In this document: positions 33,537 to 44,690 of the stretch, piece by piece
How positions within the stretch are numbered: position 1 is the first letter of the stretch
Layout: the number at the start of each line of letters is the position of its first letter
Assembly: GCA_963921195.1 (NCBI GenBank)
Contig: OY992537.1
Location: 202,516,581-202,580,580, forward strand
Direction of reading: 5' to 3'
Origin: Pegoplata infirma
Taxonomy: Eukaryota > Arthropoda > Insecta > Diptera > Anthomyiidae
DNA: 64,000 nucleotides
Made by a program: the position numbers and the translations under genes
Notes under the pieces: model-generated
Database searches by the model: none
What the model was told of the DNA's origin: nothing
What the model saw: only the letters and a program-made list of their open reading frames with translations

Positions 33537-34742
33537 TACATTTGAACATGTATTGAGAATATATTATTTCTTTCTTATATTTTTAGCAATCGTTTACGTG
33601 GTACAATGAACGCTACATTTTTTTAAACAGCTTAAGAAGACATGTAATTAAGTATATCTTATAACCGAAGTGAAATAATAAAATAAAAAACCGAAGTGAA
33701 ATAAAATCATTTATATATAATATTTTTCTGACTTTTATTTATTAAAATTGATTTAGGTAGTAATTTTAATCACTAAAATTAGTAATTTTATTTACTAAAA
33801 TTAGTAGTTTTATTTACTAAATAGGACAAAAATTTTAAATATTTATGATTTTTTTAGTAGTAAATTGCAGTAATATTTACTGTTTTGTTAGTATTTCTCA
33901 TGTACTAGATATTAGTAACAAATTTTAGTAATGATTAGCAACGCCTGCACTAGATCATTTTGGACTAAAACATTAGTACTCGTAGCTAAATTTTTAGTAT
34001 TAAATACCCACGTTTTTTTTTGAGTGTATAATACCATCCGACAGCCAATATTATAAATTAACTGAATGATACTTATACATCTGAATGTAGATCTCAATTG
34101 GATTAAAACTGCAGTTTCAGTATTTCATTTCGTAATCCTGTTTCCTTTTAAAAGGACTTCAAAGTTTTAAAGGACTTGATTTTGAAAATTGTTTTTACAT
34201 ATTTTTACACACAAATTCGTCACGAACGAATGGCGTTCGTATTATAGAAACTGGGGGTTATAATGTCACTATTGATGGAAAATGAAAGAGGAGAATTTTC
34301 GCTAGTTTTTCCTTTTTTTTATTTTTATTTACTTTGCCATATCAGGAAAAAGGATGTGAATAATGTCTTCTTAAAACTTTATCAAAATATTTTGTTCAAA
34401 ATTTTAAATGTTATAGAAGTATAAAATTTTGAAAGGACATTACTTACCTCCTGATTTCCTGATGTGTCTTAATAATAAAATGGGGAAAATAGAGCAGATA
34501 ACCCTCTTTTATTTACCATCACTAGTGGCATCCTAGGACAAGTGCAAATATTTAAAAAAATATTTTACGAAAGTTTAATCCTCTAAAACTTTGAAGTCCT
34601 TTTAAAAGGAAACAAGATCACGAAATAAACAAGTAAGGAAGTTATAGTATGATATCCTACACCAGTGTTTTCCGGAAAATGGGTCACAAGTCCAAAAATG
34701 GACCGATTGGATCTGTCTTTTGTTAGATCTTTATTTAGTGTA

Positions 34743-35615
34743 CACTCAAAAAAATACGTTAGTAGATTTACTAATTTTTTTTTGCTAACGCTAGTTAGCT
34801 AACTTTTAGCAAATTTTTAGTTGAGATTAGCATGTTAGCAAAAAATTCTTGTAAGCTTCATTTAGCACATTAGCAATTTTAAACAAACGTTGAACTAATT
34901 TCTTTTGCTAAGATTTGAAATTGAGTTGACAACATTTTTACAAGATTTTTTGCTAACATTAGCAAAAATAAATGGTAAATTTTTTTTTATTTTCAGAAAA
35001 CTTTAAATGGCTCTATCTCGGAAACTAAGCCAGATAGAGCAAAATGGAGGGCATTTTTGGTTCTTAGAATTTCCATACTTTCGCGGGTCCTCTTCACATG
35101 TGTGGACCCTAATGGGCCCTAACTTTGGATCCAAAAAAGTTAACATTCCCGAAAATTTTAAAATGCTCATATCTCGGTAAATATTGCCGACACAACAAAA
35201 AGTCCAAAAGCATTTTTGTAGCTCTCAATACGTAGAACAAGACCGCAAAAGCTCTCCGAGTAATATTTTTGAAGTTATCGAGTTTTTAAATTCTCAAGAC
35301 CCCAGTGGTCCCCTATAATCACGTATCTCAAAAACTAAGCAAGGTAGAGCGAAACGGACACAAATTTTGGATCAAAAACTATGACGATTTTAAAGGAACC
35401 CAACTAGGTCTAGGCCCACCGGGGTCTGGACCTATCGGGTCCGAACCCAATGGGGTCCTCAAATGTGTCAAAAAAAAAAAAAAAAATTTGTTAACTAATT
35501 ATTGGCAAAACATTTTTGCTAACTTTAGCAAAAAAATTGTGGGTTCAAAATCAGCAAATTTTCTTGCAGGTTTACAAGCTTTTTTTTGCTAACATTACAG
35601 TTTTTTTTTTGAGTG
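34743..35615. mobile_element. CACTCAAAAAAA / TTTTGAGTG element, third level of nesting
   Basis: Ends CACTCAAAA and TTTTGAGTG are flanked by TA. It is closely similar to 12952-13795 along its length, including GGCTCTATCTCGGAAACTAAG and CCAACTAGGTCTAGGCCC. It is inserted in the Helentron tail. The 95-codon frame at 35305-35592 is a by-product. Confidence 0.8.
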
Positions 35616-35717
35616 TAGAAACACACACAGATCAAATTTTAGTGGAATTGGTTTATTTTTTTGTCAATATACCGATTTAACTGAATATCGGTCGAAATTT
35701 TTATAAGGGGCACTTAC

Positions 35718-36308
35718 AAGGGAAGTCTCCCTAGTGTCACCCGCGGATCTTTATGGAATTGGTTTTATTTTGTAGAGCAGAAAAAATAAAGGGACACGTA
35801 TTTTTTTTAGCGGCCCAAATTCATATTTAGGGGGTAAAAAGGAGGGGGGAAGACAAGGCAATTTTTCAGTTTTTTTCGTTTATCTCCTATATTAGCAAAG
35901 AAACCTAGTCATGTTACATACCAAATGAAAGGTCTTTGGAAAACCTATCTACGTGTGCTAAGAACGTGGCCAAACATGCACAACGATATTGAGTAAAAAA
36001 CCAAAATTTTATGACATTTTTGTTAATAAGTCAAAAAACATTAACTTCTTTGGCCCGTTGTTAGCACCACGAGATAGGCATTTTTAATACCTTTAATCTG
36101 ATACCACACATGCCTATATTAATTTTGTTTAAATAGGCGTAAATCGTAAAAAACTGAAAAATGTCAATTTAACCCCATACAAATCGACACCCTTAAAAAT
36201 GAGTTTGGGCCGCTAAAAAAAATACGTGTCGAATTAATTTTCGTTCTTAACAACATATCCAAATTTCATGAAGATCGGAGGGTGACACCAGGGAGACTTC
36301 CCTTGTTA
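35718..36308. mobile_element. AAGGGAAGTCTCCCTAGTGTCACCC element, intact copy
   Basis: The left end AGGGAAGTCTCCCTAGTGTCA is matched by the inverted right end GTGACACCAGGGAGACTTCCC. The interior (TTTATCTCCTATATTAG, AAGAAACCTAGTCATG) supplies the empty-site version of the insertion seen at 12952. Non-coding, about 590 bases. Confidence 0.72.
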
Positions 36309-37008
36309 GTCCAAAAATGGTCCAATCATATTCCGATTTGATTAGGTTACTTAAGTACACGTTTAACACCTAAAATAAAATTTTTATCAAATATTTCCAT
36401 TTTTATAAATTTTGAGGGAATTATGTGAATATCGGGAGGGTGGTTTGTATGGGGACTACCAGAAGGACTGATCCGATTCCTTTGAAATTTGGAATGATAA
36501 TTCGTGCATAAAAAATTTGATTACCTGCTAAATTTCAAAGCGATATCTATTATAATGTCATTAGAGTCATTAGGCCGAATCCAAAGGGGCGTTTGTATGG
36601 GGGCTAGGTCTTAACATGGACCGATTTTACCCCGTCCTTGGGCCAAAAGATGCTTAAGTTTCAAATTTCAAGTCAATTCATTGAAAATTGCGACCTGTAT
36701 CGTGCTTAAACCGATAGATGGACAGACGGACGGACGGACATCGCTAAATCGACTCAAAAAGTAATTCTGAGTCAATCGGTATACTTGAAGGTATGTCTAG
36801 TCCCAATATTTGGGGTAGTTACAAAGAACAGCACAAACGCAATATACCCTGTACCACATAGTGGTGTAGGGCATAAAAACTGTAAATGCAGTTTTACAAA
36901 ATTTAGTCTCTAGTATATCATCCAGTTCGTGCTTAACAATTTTTTCTTTTTGTCGGACGGTGTAATGTTACGAAAAATTTTGTAATTCTTCCCGTCAGAT
37001 GGCTACTT

Positions 37009-37620
37009 GTTTTATACCCTCCTCTGTAGTGATAGAGGGTATATATAAGTTTGTCATTCCGTTTGTAATACCTGGAAATATTGGTCTAAGACCCCATAAA
37101 GTATATTTATATATTTATGATCCTCAAACGATTTTAAGACGATCTAGCGATGTCCGCCCGTCCGTCTGTCCGTCCGTCTGTCCGTCCGTCCGTCTGTCTG
37201 CCTGTTGAAAACACGCTAACTTTTGAAAGACTTTACGGAGACTCCTGAAGTTTGGCATTTATGTTGGGTATTTACCTTGGTATTGTAATCCAGCGAAATC
37301 GGTTCAGTGGTTCAAAATTTATGAGCAAAAGACTGAATTTCGGCAAGGGTTTTTCGTGAATTTACGAGATAAAACACAAGCTATCTTTCGAAAGGAAATT
37401 CTGAGGATGCTGAAGCTTGGCATATATTTTTTTTGTTTTGAATTTCAGCCAAATCGGTCTAGTGGTTCAAATGTTATTAGCAAACCCGTGAATTTCAGAT
37501 TAGTTTCACCTTAAATTCATAAGTTTTCAACTTAAACACGTTAAACATGTTTTAAAAACATTGGAAAGTCACAAAAATATTATACAACGTATTTTTGTCA
37601 CTAAAAAATATTTTTACACT
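37009..37620 (+). mobile_element. DINE-1-like Helentron, plus orientation, tail missing
   Basis: The head TATACCCTCCTCTGTAGTG is followed by AGAGGGTATATATAAG, TTTGTCATTCCGTTTG, ACCCCATAAAGTATAT and a GTCCGTCTGTCCGTCC core. It abuts a second copy in the opposite orientation. Confidence 0.72.
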
Positions 37621-37621
37621 A

Positions 37622-38216
37622 AAAACAAGTAAAAAAGTTAAATTCGGCCTTGCCTAATGTAGTGATACCCTCCACAATTTCAATGAAAAAAATTTTTTTT
37701 TTGAAAAAAAAATTTCCGCGAAAAAAAATTTAGGTAAAAAAAAATCCGCGATTTTTTTCTTTTTTTGTCAAAAAATATGTTCGTACTTGTTTAAATACCA
37801 TTTGGTGTTCAATTATGTTCACATATTTCAACCATAAGCCGAATTAAAGCATTTTGTATTTTTAGGTTATGTTGAATGTACTGAAATTTTTAAGGTGTGC
37901 TTACATTTTCATTCATAACTTTTGAACCGCTGAACCGATATCGCTCAAATGCAATACCAAACTTCTCGGGAGAACTTCCAATAAATATGTTAAGTTTCAG
38001 TCATCTCTGTGCAATATTTTGTCCGCGACAGCATTTTCCAGACGGACAGACGGACAGACGGACAGACGGACATCGCTAGAATGTCTTAAAATCAATCGGG
38101 CATCATGAATATATATACTTTATGGGGTCCCAGATCGATATTTCGATGAGTTACAAACGGAATGACAAACTTATATATACCCTCTTTCACTAAGTGGAGG
38201 GTATAAAAAAAAAATA
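37622..38216 (-). mobile_element. DINE-1-like Helentron, minus orientation, complete
   Basis: Reading on the minus strand: head TATACCCTCCACTTAGTG at 38216, TTTGTCATTCCGTTTG, a GTCCGTCTGTCC core at about 38040-38075, then tail GATACC...AGGCAAGGCCGAATTTAAC and TTACTTGTTTT at 37622. Together with the previous entry it forms a tail-to-tail pair. Confidence 0.75.
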
Positions 38217-38221
38217 AAATA

Positions 38222-38420
38222 CACTCGAAAAAAAAAATTTACACTAAAAAAAAAATTTAGTAAATTATTGTTTTTTTCATAAATTATTTTAAAAAAAATT
38301 GCACAAAATAAAAACTTAACAGAAATGATATTTTTTCACATTAGAAAATTTACTATCACTTAAAAGGGTATTCATAGATTCGTCCAAGTCGAATTTAACT
38401 TTTCTACTTGTTTTTAATCA
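38222..38420. mobile_element. Fragments of CACTC and Helentron tails
   Basis: CACTCGAAAAAAAAAATTTACAC is followed by GATTCGTCCAAGTCGAATTT and CTACTTGTTTT, the decayed hairpin and tail of another Helentron. Both are partial. Confidence 0.4.
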
Positions 38421-38469
38421 TTTCTAAAGAACCGGTTTTAAAATAAAAATTAAAAAAATATAAATAAAA

Positions 38470-38790
38470 AAAAATTTCGCGATATCTCGCGAAATTTAAC
38501 ACCTAAATTTTCGATGTCAAGCTTTGATCAAGCACAAGTAAAACTGAATACAACGTTTTTACGAAGTTTTAAAAAAACCTATGTAAAGATAAAAACAAAA
38601 ACAAAAACTGCAAAAAAGGGATTTCGCAATTTCTCGCGAACTAAATAAGATAGGATTTCGATGTTTACTGTTTTGTGACCTTTAAGTACAATTAAAAAAT
38701 TTTTGAAAATATTTTAAAAACTTAAATGTCAAAATTTTAAAAAATTCTAAAACATTAATTTCGCGTCATCTCGCAAATGCGAGCAGCTAT
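38470..38790. repeat. Three diverged tandem units with TTTCGCGAxATCTCGCGAA
   Basis: Units of about 140-150 bases begin at about 38474, 38631 and 38758, each with a TTTCGC..ATCTCGC palindrome followed after about 25 bases by a GATTTCG- or TTTTCGATGT-type sequence. A short degenerate tandem repeat of unknown origin. Confidence 0.5.
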
Positions 38791-38794
38791 GATT

Positions 38795-39035
38795 TCGCTG
38801 TTAACCGTCAATCAAACCAAGGAAAAGCCTGATAAATATTATGAGGACTCTGCACCATAAATTTAAATGGTAAACAATTGGTTTACTGACTTTCATTGTG
38901 GTCGCACAAGTAAAAATAACGCTGAACGTTTTGGACGGCCAATTGAGGGTAATACACTCGAAAATGTCGAAAAAATCCAAGATATGGTGTCGGCCGATGG
39001 AAGCATAAAAGTGCACGAGGTTGTTGATTTTTTTT
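38795..39035 (+). pseudogene. Mariner transposase fragment (N-terminal HTH region)
   Basis: Plus-strand translation gives KPDKYYEDSAP, two stops, then VNNWFTDFHCGRTSKNNAER, FGRP and ENVEKIQDMVSADGSIKVHE. This matches the mariner N-terminal helix-turn-helix with the WF..F..GRTS....ER.GRP signature. The catalytic domain and both ends are absent. Confidence 0.75.
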
Positions 39036-39830
39036 AATGGAAAAATATTAACTTTAACAGATTTTATTAATAAAATTATATTTAAAATACTTTTTGCAAT
39101 TATTTCTCTATCTCATGCAACACATATTGCTGAATACAAAACCCTCTATCTCATAAACATTTTTCTAACTTGTTTTAATGTTTTCTCATCCTAAAGAAAA
39201 ATTATAATAATATAAAACGTTTTAATCATTGGTTATTTTGAAAACATCCTCGACTTTTGGTTTGAGCTAAAATATTTTGATAAAGCAAAACCCCCTATCT
39301 CATAATTTTCATGTGTACTTATTAAAAATGTTTGAATATTAAAAATCTCTATCTTGCATAAAATCGCTAAAAACTTTAAATTTCAATTAATATTTTAGTA
39401 TATTCAATTTTAAATACATTATGCAAAATATTTTTTTTTTGGAAAAACTCTTGTTTATTGAGATAGCAGCTTTTGAATATAAACCCTCGTTATGTTACAA
39501 ATACATAAAGTGAAAATAACAATAAAATGTCAGTTTGAAATTATTATTTTGGTCATTTCTATACTAAAACACATACACTAACTTCATATATAAAATGATA
39601 ATGGTATAAACACACCACAAATGGGTTTTTTGCGGTTTTACAAATGATAGTCCTTTTTTGTCTTTATTGTCTGTTATGTCGTTTCAAACATTATATAAAT
39701 TTTGTGTGCATGTTCATTCATGTTTTATTAAAAAAATAGTTCAAGGTTTGTTGTTTTATAAAAAAGAGTTAGAAAATTGAAAACCTTGACATAATTAAAA
39801 AAAGAACAATTAAGGAAGAAATTACGATAA
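39036..39830. other. AT-rich intergenic stretch with no gene
   Basis: CTATCTCATAA-type phrases recur several times (about 39110, 39150, 39290, 39350), hinting at an old tandem structure. No exon or element end is seen. Confidence 0.35.
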
Positions 39831-39831
39831 T

Positions 39832-39885
39832 TAGGCGTATGATCAATACATATATGAGTTTTTAATATATATTACTCATACGTAT
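39832..39885. repeat. AGGCGTATGAT palindrome, copy 1
   Basis: AGGCGTATGATCAATACATATA at the left is matched by ATTACTCATACGTATG at the right around an AT-rich centre. Related copies lie at 44268 and 56375. Confidence 0.5.
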
Positions 39886-39965
39886 GAAAAACTTAAAAAA
39901 AAATAATGTGGGTGAGTCTATGTCAAAACGCACAGACATAGATTCATACATTTCGATTTTTATAA

Positions 39966-41094
39966 TAACATTAACATTAACATAACCATTAACATTAACA
40001 TTAAAACATTAACATTAACATTAACATTAACATTAACATTAACATTAACATTAACATTAACATTAACATTAACATTAACATTAACATTAACATTAACATT
40101 AACATTAACATTAACATTAACATTAACATTAACATTAACATTAACATTAACATTAACATTAACATTAACATTAACATTAACATTAACATTAACATTAACA
40201 TTAACATTAACATTAACATTAACATTAACATTAACATTAACATTAACATTAACATTAACATTAACATTAACATTAACATTAACATTAACATTAACATTAA
40301 CATTAACATTAACATTAACATTAACATTAACATTAACATTAACATTAACATTAACATTAACATTAACATTAACATTAACATTAACATTAACATTAACATT
40401 AACATTAACATTAACATTAACATTAACATTAACATTAACATTAACATTAACATTAACATTAACATTAACATTAACATTAACATTAACATTAACATTAACA
40501 TTAACATTAACATTAACATTAACATTAACATTAACATTAACATTAACATTAACATTAACATTAACATTAACATTAACATTAACATTAACATTAACATTAA
40601 CATTAACATTAACATTAACATTAACATTAACATTAACATTAACATTAACATTAACATTAACATTAACATTAACATTAACATTAACATTAACATTAACATT
40701 AACATTAACATTAACATTAACATTAACATTAACATTAACATTAACATTAACATTAACATTAACATTAACATTAACATTAACATTAACATTAACATTAACA
40801 TTAACATTAACATTAACATTAACATTAACATTAACATTAACATTAACATTAACATTAACATTAACATTAACATTAACATTAACATTAACATTAACATTAA
40901 CATTAACATTAACATTAACATTAACATTAACATTAACATTAACATTAACATTAACATTAACATTAACATTAACATTAACATTAACATTAACATTAACATT
41001 AACATTAACATTAACATTAACATTAACATTAACATTAACATTAACATTAACATTAACATTAACATTAACATTAACATTAACATTAACATTAACT
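39966..41094. repeat. (TTAACA)n hexanucleotide array
   Basis: About 1.1 kb of TTAACA, roughly 185 units, with minor imperfections only in the first 60 bases and an abrupt end at ATTAACTAAAACC. Two minus-strand frames stay open for over 360 codons, coding only (Asn-Val)n or (Met-Leu)n; these are not genes. It is not a TTAGG-type telomere repeat. Confidence 0.97.
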
Positions 41095-41370
41095 AAAACC
41101 AAAGCAAATCATTGACCCACCCTAATACACAAGTAGTTGATTTCTTTAGCAACCAGAGCCATCTATTGTAAAACATATGCAACAATAAAAAAGCTTTTTA
41201 GTAAAAAAGCTTTTATTATGAAGCCAACTAATGCATAACATTATACTGAATAAAAGCTTTCCAATCAACAATGAATTCTCTGTCTAACGTCAGCAGCCTC
41301 AAAATATTTTTAAATCGTAGGTTTTCAGTGAATTTGACGAATATTTTTTAAGAGACAAAAATTTTAATAA

Positions 41371-43360
41371 AATGCTCGGAATCGCAAAGTCTCAGACTCT
41401 AAGACATTTTTCCTGTAGAAATATTTTTATAAGTCTCAGATTCTGAGACATTTTTCTTATAGAAAAAGTCTCAGATTCTGAGACATTTTTCTTATAGTAA
41501 AAGTCTCAGATTCTGAGAAATTTTTCATATAGAAAAAGTATCAGATACTAAGACATTTTTCTTATAGAAAAAAAAATTGGATTGTGAGACAATTTTCTTA
41601 TAAAAAAAAGTTTTAGATTGTGAGACATTTTTCTTATAGCAAAATGTCAGATTTTGAGAAATTTTTCTTAAAAAAAAGTTTTTTTTGTTACAGAAAGTCT
41701 TAGACAATTTTCTTATAGAAAAAGTCTCAGATTCTGAGACATTTTACTTATAGAAAAAGTCTCAGTTTCTGAGACATTTCCTTATAGAAAAAGTTTTTTT
41801 TGTTACAAAAAAAGTCTCAGATTCGGAGACATTTTTCTTATAGAAACAGTTTCAGATTCTGAGACATTTTTCTTATAGAAACAGACATTTTTCTTATAGA
41901 AAAAGTCTAAGATGCTAAGAAATTTTTCTTACAGAAAAAGTCTCAGATTCTGAGATATTTTTGTTATAGAGAAAGTCTCAGACTCTGAAATATTTTTCTT
42001 ATACAAATTCTAAAACTATTTTTATAAGAAAAATAATTTTCTTATAGAAAAATTTCGAAGATATTTTTCTTATAGAAAAAGTCTCCGATTCTGAGACATT
42101 TTTTTAATACAAAAAGTCTCAGATTCTAAGACATTTTTCTTATAGAAAAAGCTTTTTTTTTGTTACAGAACAAGTCTCAGATTCGGGGACATTTTTCTTA
42201 TAGAAACAGTTTCAGATTCTGAGAAATTTTTCTTATAGAAAAAGACATTTTTTTATAGAAAAAGTCTCAGATTCTGAGACATTTTTCTTATAGAAAAAGT
42301 ATCAGATTCTGAGATATTTTCTTACAGAAAAAGTCTTAGATTCTGCGACATTTTTCTTATAGAAAAAGTATCAGATTTTGAGACATTTTTCTTGTAGAAA
42401 AAGTCTCAGATTTTGAGACATTTTTCTTGTAGAAAAAGTCTCAGATTTTGAGACATTTTTCTTATAGAAGAAGTCTTAGATTCTGAGACATTTTTCTTAT
42501 GGAAAAAGTCCCAGATTCTGAGACATTTTTCTTATAGAAAAAGTCACAGATTCGGAGACATTTTTCTTACAGAAAAATTCTTATAAAAAATCTCTCAGAT
42601 TCTGAGAATTTTTTCTTTTAGAAAAGTCTAATATTCTGAGAATTTTTTCTTTTAGAAAAAGTCTCAGATTCTGAGATTTTTTTTTATAGAAAAAGTCTCA
42701 GATTCTGATATATTTTTCTTAAAGAAAAAGTCTTAGATTCTGACACATTATTCTTTAAGAAAAAGTCTCCGATTCTGAGACAGTTCTCTTATAGAAAAAG
42801 TCTCAGATTAATTTTTCTTATAGAAAAAGTCTCAGATTCTGAGACATTTTTCTTATGGAAAAAGTTTTTGATTGTGAGCCATGTTTTTTTTAGAAAAAGT
42901 CTCAGATGCTCTGAGATTCTAAGACATTTTTCCTATAGAAAAAGACTGATATTCTGAGACATTTTACTTATAGAAAAATTCTCAAATTCTGAGACATTTT
43001 TCTTTTAAAAAAAATCTGCGATTCTAAGACATTTTTGTTATAGAAAGAGTTTATGATTCTAAGACATTCTTCTTATAGAAAAAGTTTTAGACTGTGAGTC
43101 ATTTTTCTTATAGATAAAGTCTCAGATTCTGAGAAATTTTTCTTATTAAAAAGTTCCAGATTCTGAGATATTTTTCTAATAGAACAAATCTCAGATTCTG
43201 AGACATTTTTCTTATAGAAAAATGCTCAGATTCTGAGACATTATTCTTATAGAAAAGTCTCAGATCCTGACACATTTTTCGAATAGAAAAAGTCTCAGAA
43301 TCTGAGATATTTTTCTTATAGAAAAAGTCTCAGATGCTGAGACATTTTTTTAACTTTCGA
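41371..43360 (-). repeat. 35-bp palindromic minisatellite, array 1
   Basis: The unit reads AGTCTCAGATTCTGAGAC, then ATTTTTCTTATAGAAAA, about 35 bases, with roughly 55 copies. Divergence is high throughout: single-base changes, missing half units and T-rich insertions. It is the reverse complement of array 2 at 44691-48195. Confidence 0.92.
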
Positions 43361-44690
43361 ATCCTGAGATTTTTTTTTACTTTTTTCAAAGTTAAATGGT
43401 TGTTTTATTTAAAAAAAAATGTTAAATTTCAATTCCTAATCTTTTTTGTAAAACTAAAATTTGTATTTTTTGTCACATTTTATACATTTCATTTTACTGA
43501 CTTAAATACGGAAATGTCTTACAACATGCTTTGCATAAATTGCTCTAGATATTTTCTATTCTTCTACTTTCTCTGCATATTCTTACAGACATTGTAGGTT
43601 AAGATACTTTTACACTATATGATTTTACATTTTTTTTAAATCTTAAAATATTTGTCAATTTAGTAGATTTTAGGGCATTAGAAACACGTTTTTTATTGAA
43701 AATTTAAGCAAAAGATGTTAATTTTTTATTCAAAATTTAAAATTTGTTTTGAATAAAATCTTATAGTGTAAATGCCGTTTTACTATTCTAGTGTTACAAA
43801 AAATATAATAAAATTGCTAACAATAATAAAATGCAATTTCAATAACAAAAATCTTGCACACAAAAACTATTACATGAATGGTTTAACGACATTATCAATT
43901 GCCTTGACAAATGGATTTGGTAAATAAATAATAAAAAAAAAATATGTTGCTATCAAAGAATTTATTAAATAAATACAAATGTTGTAAGATTGAGTAGATA
44001 TATTTTTTAAATCTTCAGAGACAGTTTTATTAATTTAAACTAAAGTCTGGAAAAATATTTTTTTTGTATAAAATTAAAACAAAACCATTTTTCTTTTAAA
44101 ACAATTAGTAAAATTTATAAAATTTTTTTAAATTATATTTTTCTTATAATTTTTTTAATTATAATTTTAAGGCTTGCAAGGATAAAGCTTGATAAACTAC
44201 CCACCCTTTTAAATCTTAATGAGTGCGTATGATTAATATGCAATTAATACTTCTTTAAACAACTACGAAGGCGTATGATTATTATAATTGAATTATATAT
44301 TACTAATACGCCTAAGTATGTTTATTTTATTTAACAAAGTCTTACAAAATTTGTATGTTTATATTTTGTTTATATTTTTATGTAAACTCGTACAAAAATG
44401 AAAATTACCATAAATAATTTTAACAAACAAGCACATAAATCCTTATTTATTATGCCTGACAATACATTTTGTTGGCTTAAATAGAGAACACAAATAAGAA
44501 CAGAAATACAAAAAAAAGAAGTATTTAGTGAAAAGTTCTAACAAAATATGTTACCTTTTTACGTGTCTTTGATTATCAACAATAGAAAACATTCACACAA
44601 ATAGCAGCAGCATCATTATTCAAAAAAAAAAAAAATTAAAAACTGAAAAGAAAAATAGCATAATAGACAAAAAATAAATTAGAATCTGAA
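43361..44690. other. AT-rich interval between the inverted arrays
   Basis: No gene is seen; the 87-codon frame at 43334-43597 is Phe-rich low complexity. One AGGCGTATGATT palindrome lies at 44268-44314, and a related half copy (GTGCGTATGATTAATATG) at about 44223. Confidence 0.4.
44268..44314. repeat. AGGCGTATGATT palindrome, copy 2
   Basis: AAGGCGTATGATTATTATAA at the left and ACTAATACGCCTAAG at the right are inverted around an AT-only centre of about 20 bases. Its ends are conserved with copies at 39832 and 56375 while the centres differ. Confidence 0.55.

Larger units (their letters stand above)
28601..34026. mobile_element. TA-flanked CACTCAAAA element disrupted by many insertions
   Basis: The left end TA-CACTCAAAATAATTCTACAG and right end CGTTTTTTTTTGAGTG-TA are inverted. 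Both flanking arms are rich in TTAGTA/TACTAA text (ATTAGTAGTTTTATTTACTA). The 5.4 kb span is explained by later insertions, including a foldback at 28808 and a Tc1-like transposon at 31877. That both ends belong to one element is an inference from the arms. Confidence 0.45.
34626..36878 (-). mobile_element. DINE-1-like Helentron, minus orientation, nested
   Basis: The left end holds the tail (AACAAGTAAGG, CCGGAAAATGGG). The right end holds the head (AATATACCCTGTACC...GTAGGGCATAAAA) next to a GACAGACGGACGGACGGAC core at 36721. It lies inside copy 3 of the CACCGTCCGACA family and contains the elements at 34743 and 35718. Confidence 0.65.
34033..36962. mobile_element. CACCGTCCGACA element, copy 3, with nested insertions
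   Basis: The left end ACCATCCGACAGCCAATATT and right end TGTCGGACGGTG frame the usual arms (GTTTCCTTTTAAAAGGAC at 34140, GTCCTTTTAAAAGG at 34597, AAACTGTAAATGCAG at 36878). Roughly 2.25 kb of the span is a Helentron that itself carries two further elements. Confidence 0.7.

Noticed and set aside
39966..41094. Telomeric repeat
   Set aside because: The motif is TTAACA rather than TTAGG, it is internal, and higher flies use retroelements rather than short telomere repeats.
39960..41102. Open frames of 362-380 codons coding Asn-Val or Met-Leu repeats
   Set aside because: They are the inevitable reading of a pure hexanucleotide array; two of three minus-strand frames lack stops by composition.
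43334..43597. Phe-rich 87-codon frame between the inverted arrays
   Set aside because: It starts within the satellite, is low-complexity, and has no domain or splice support.
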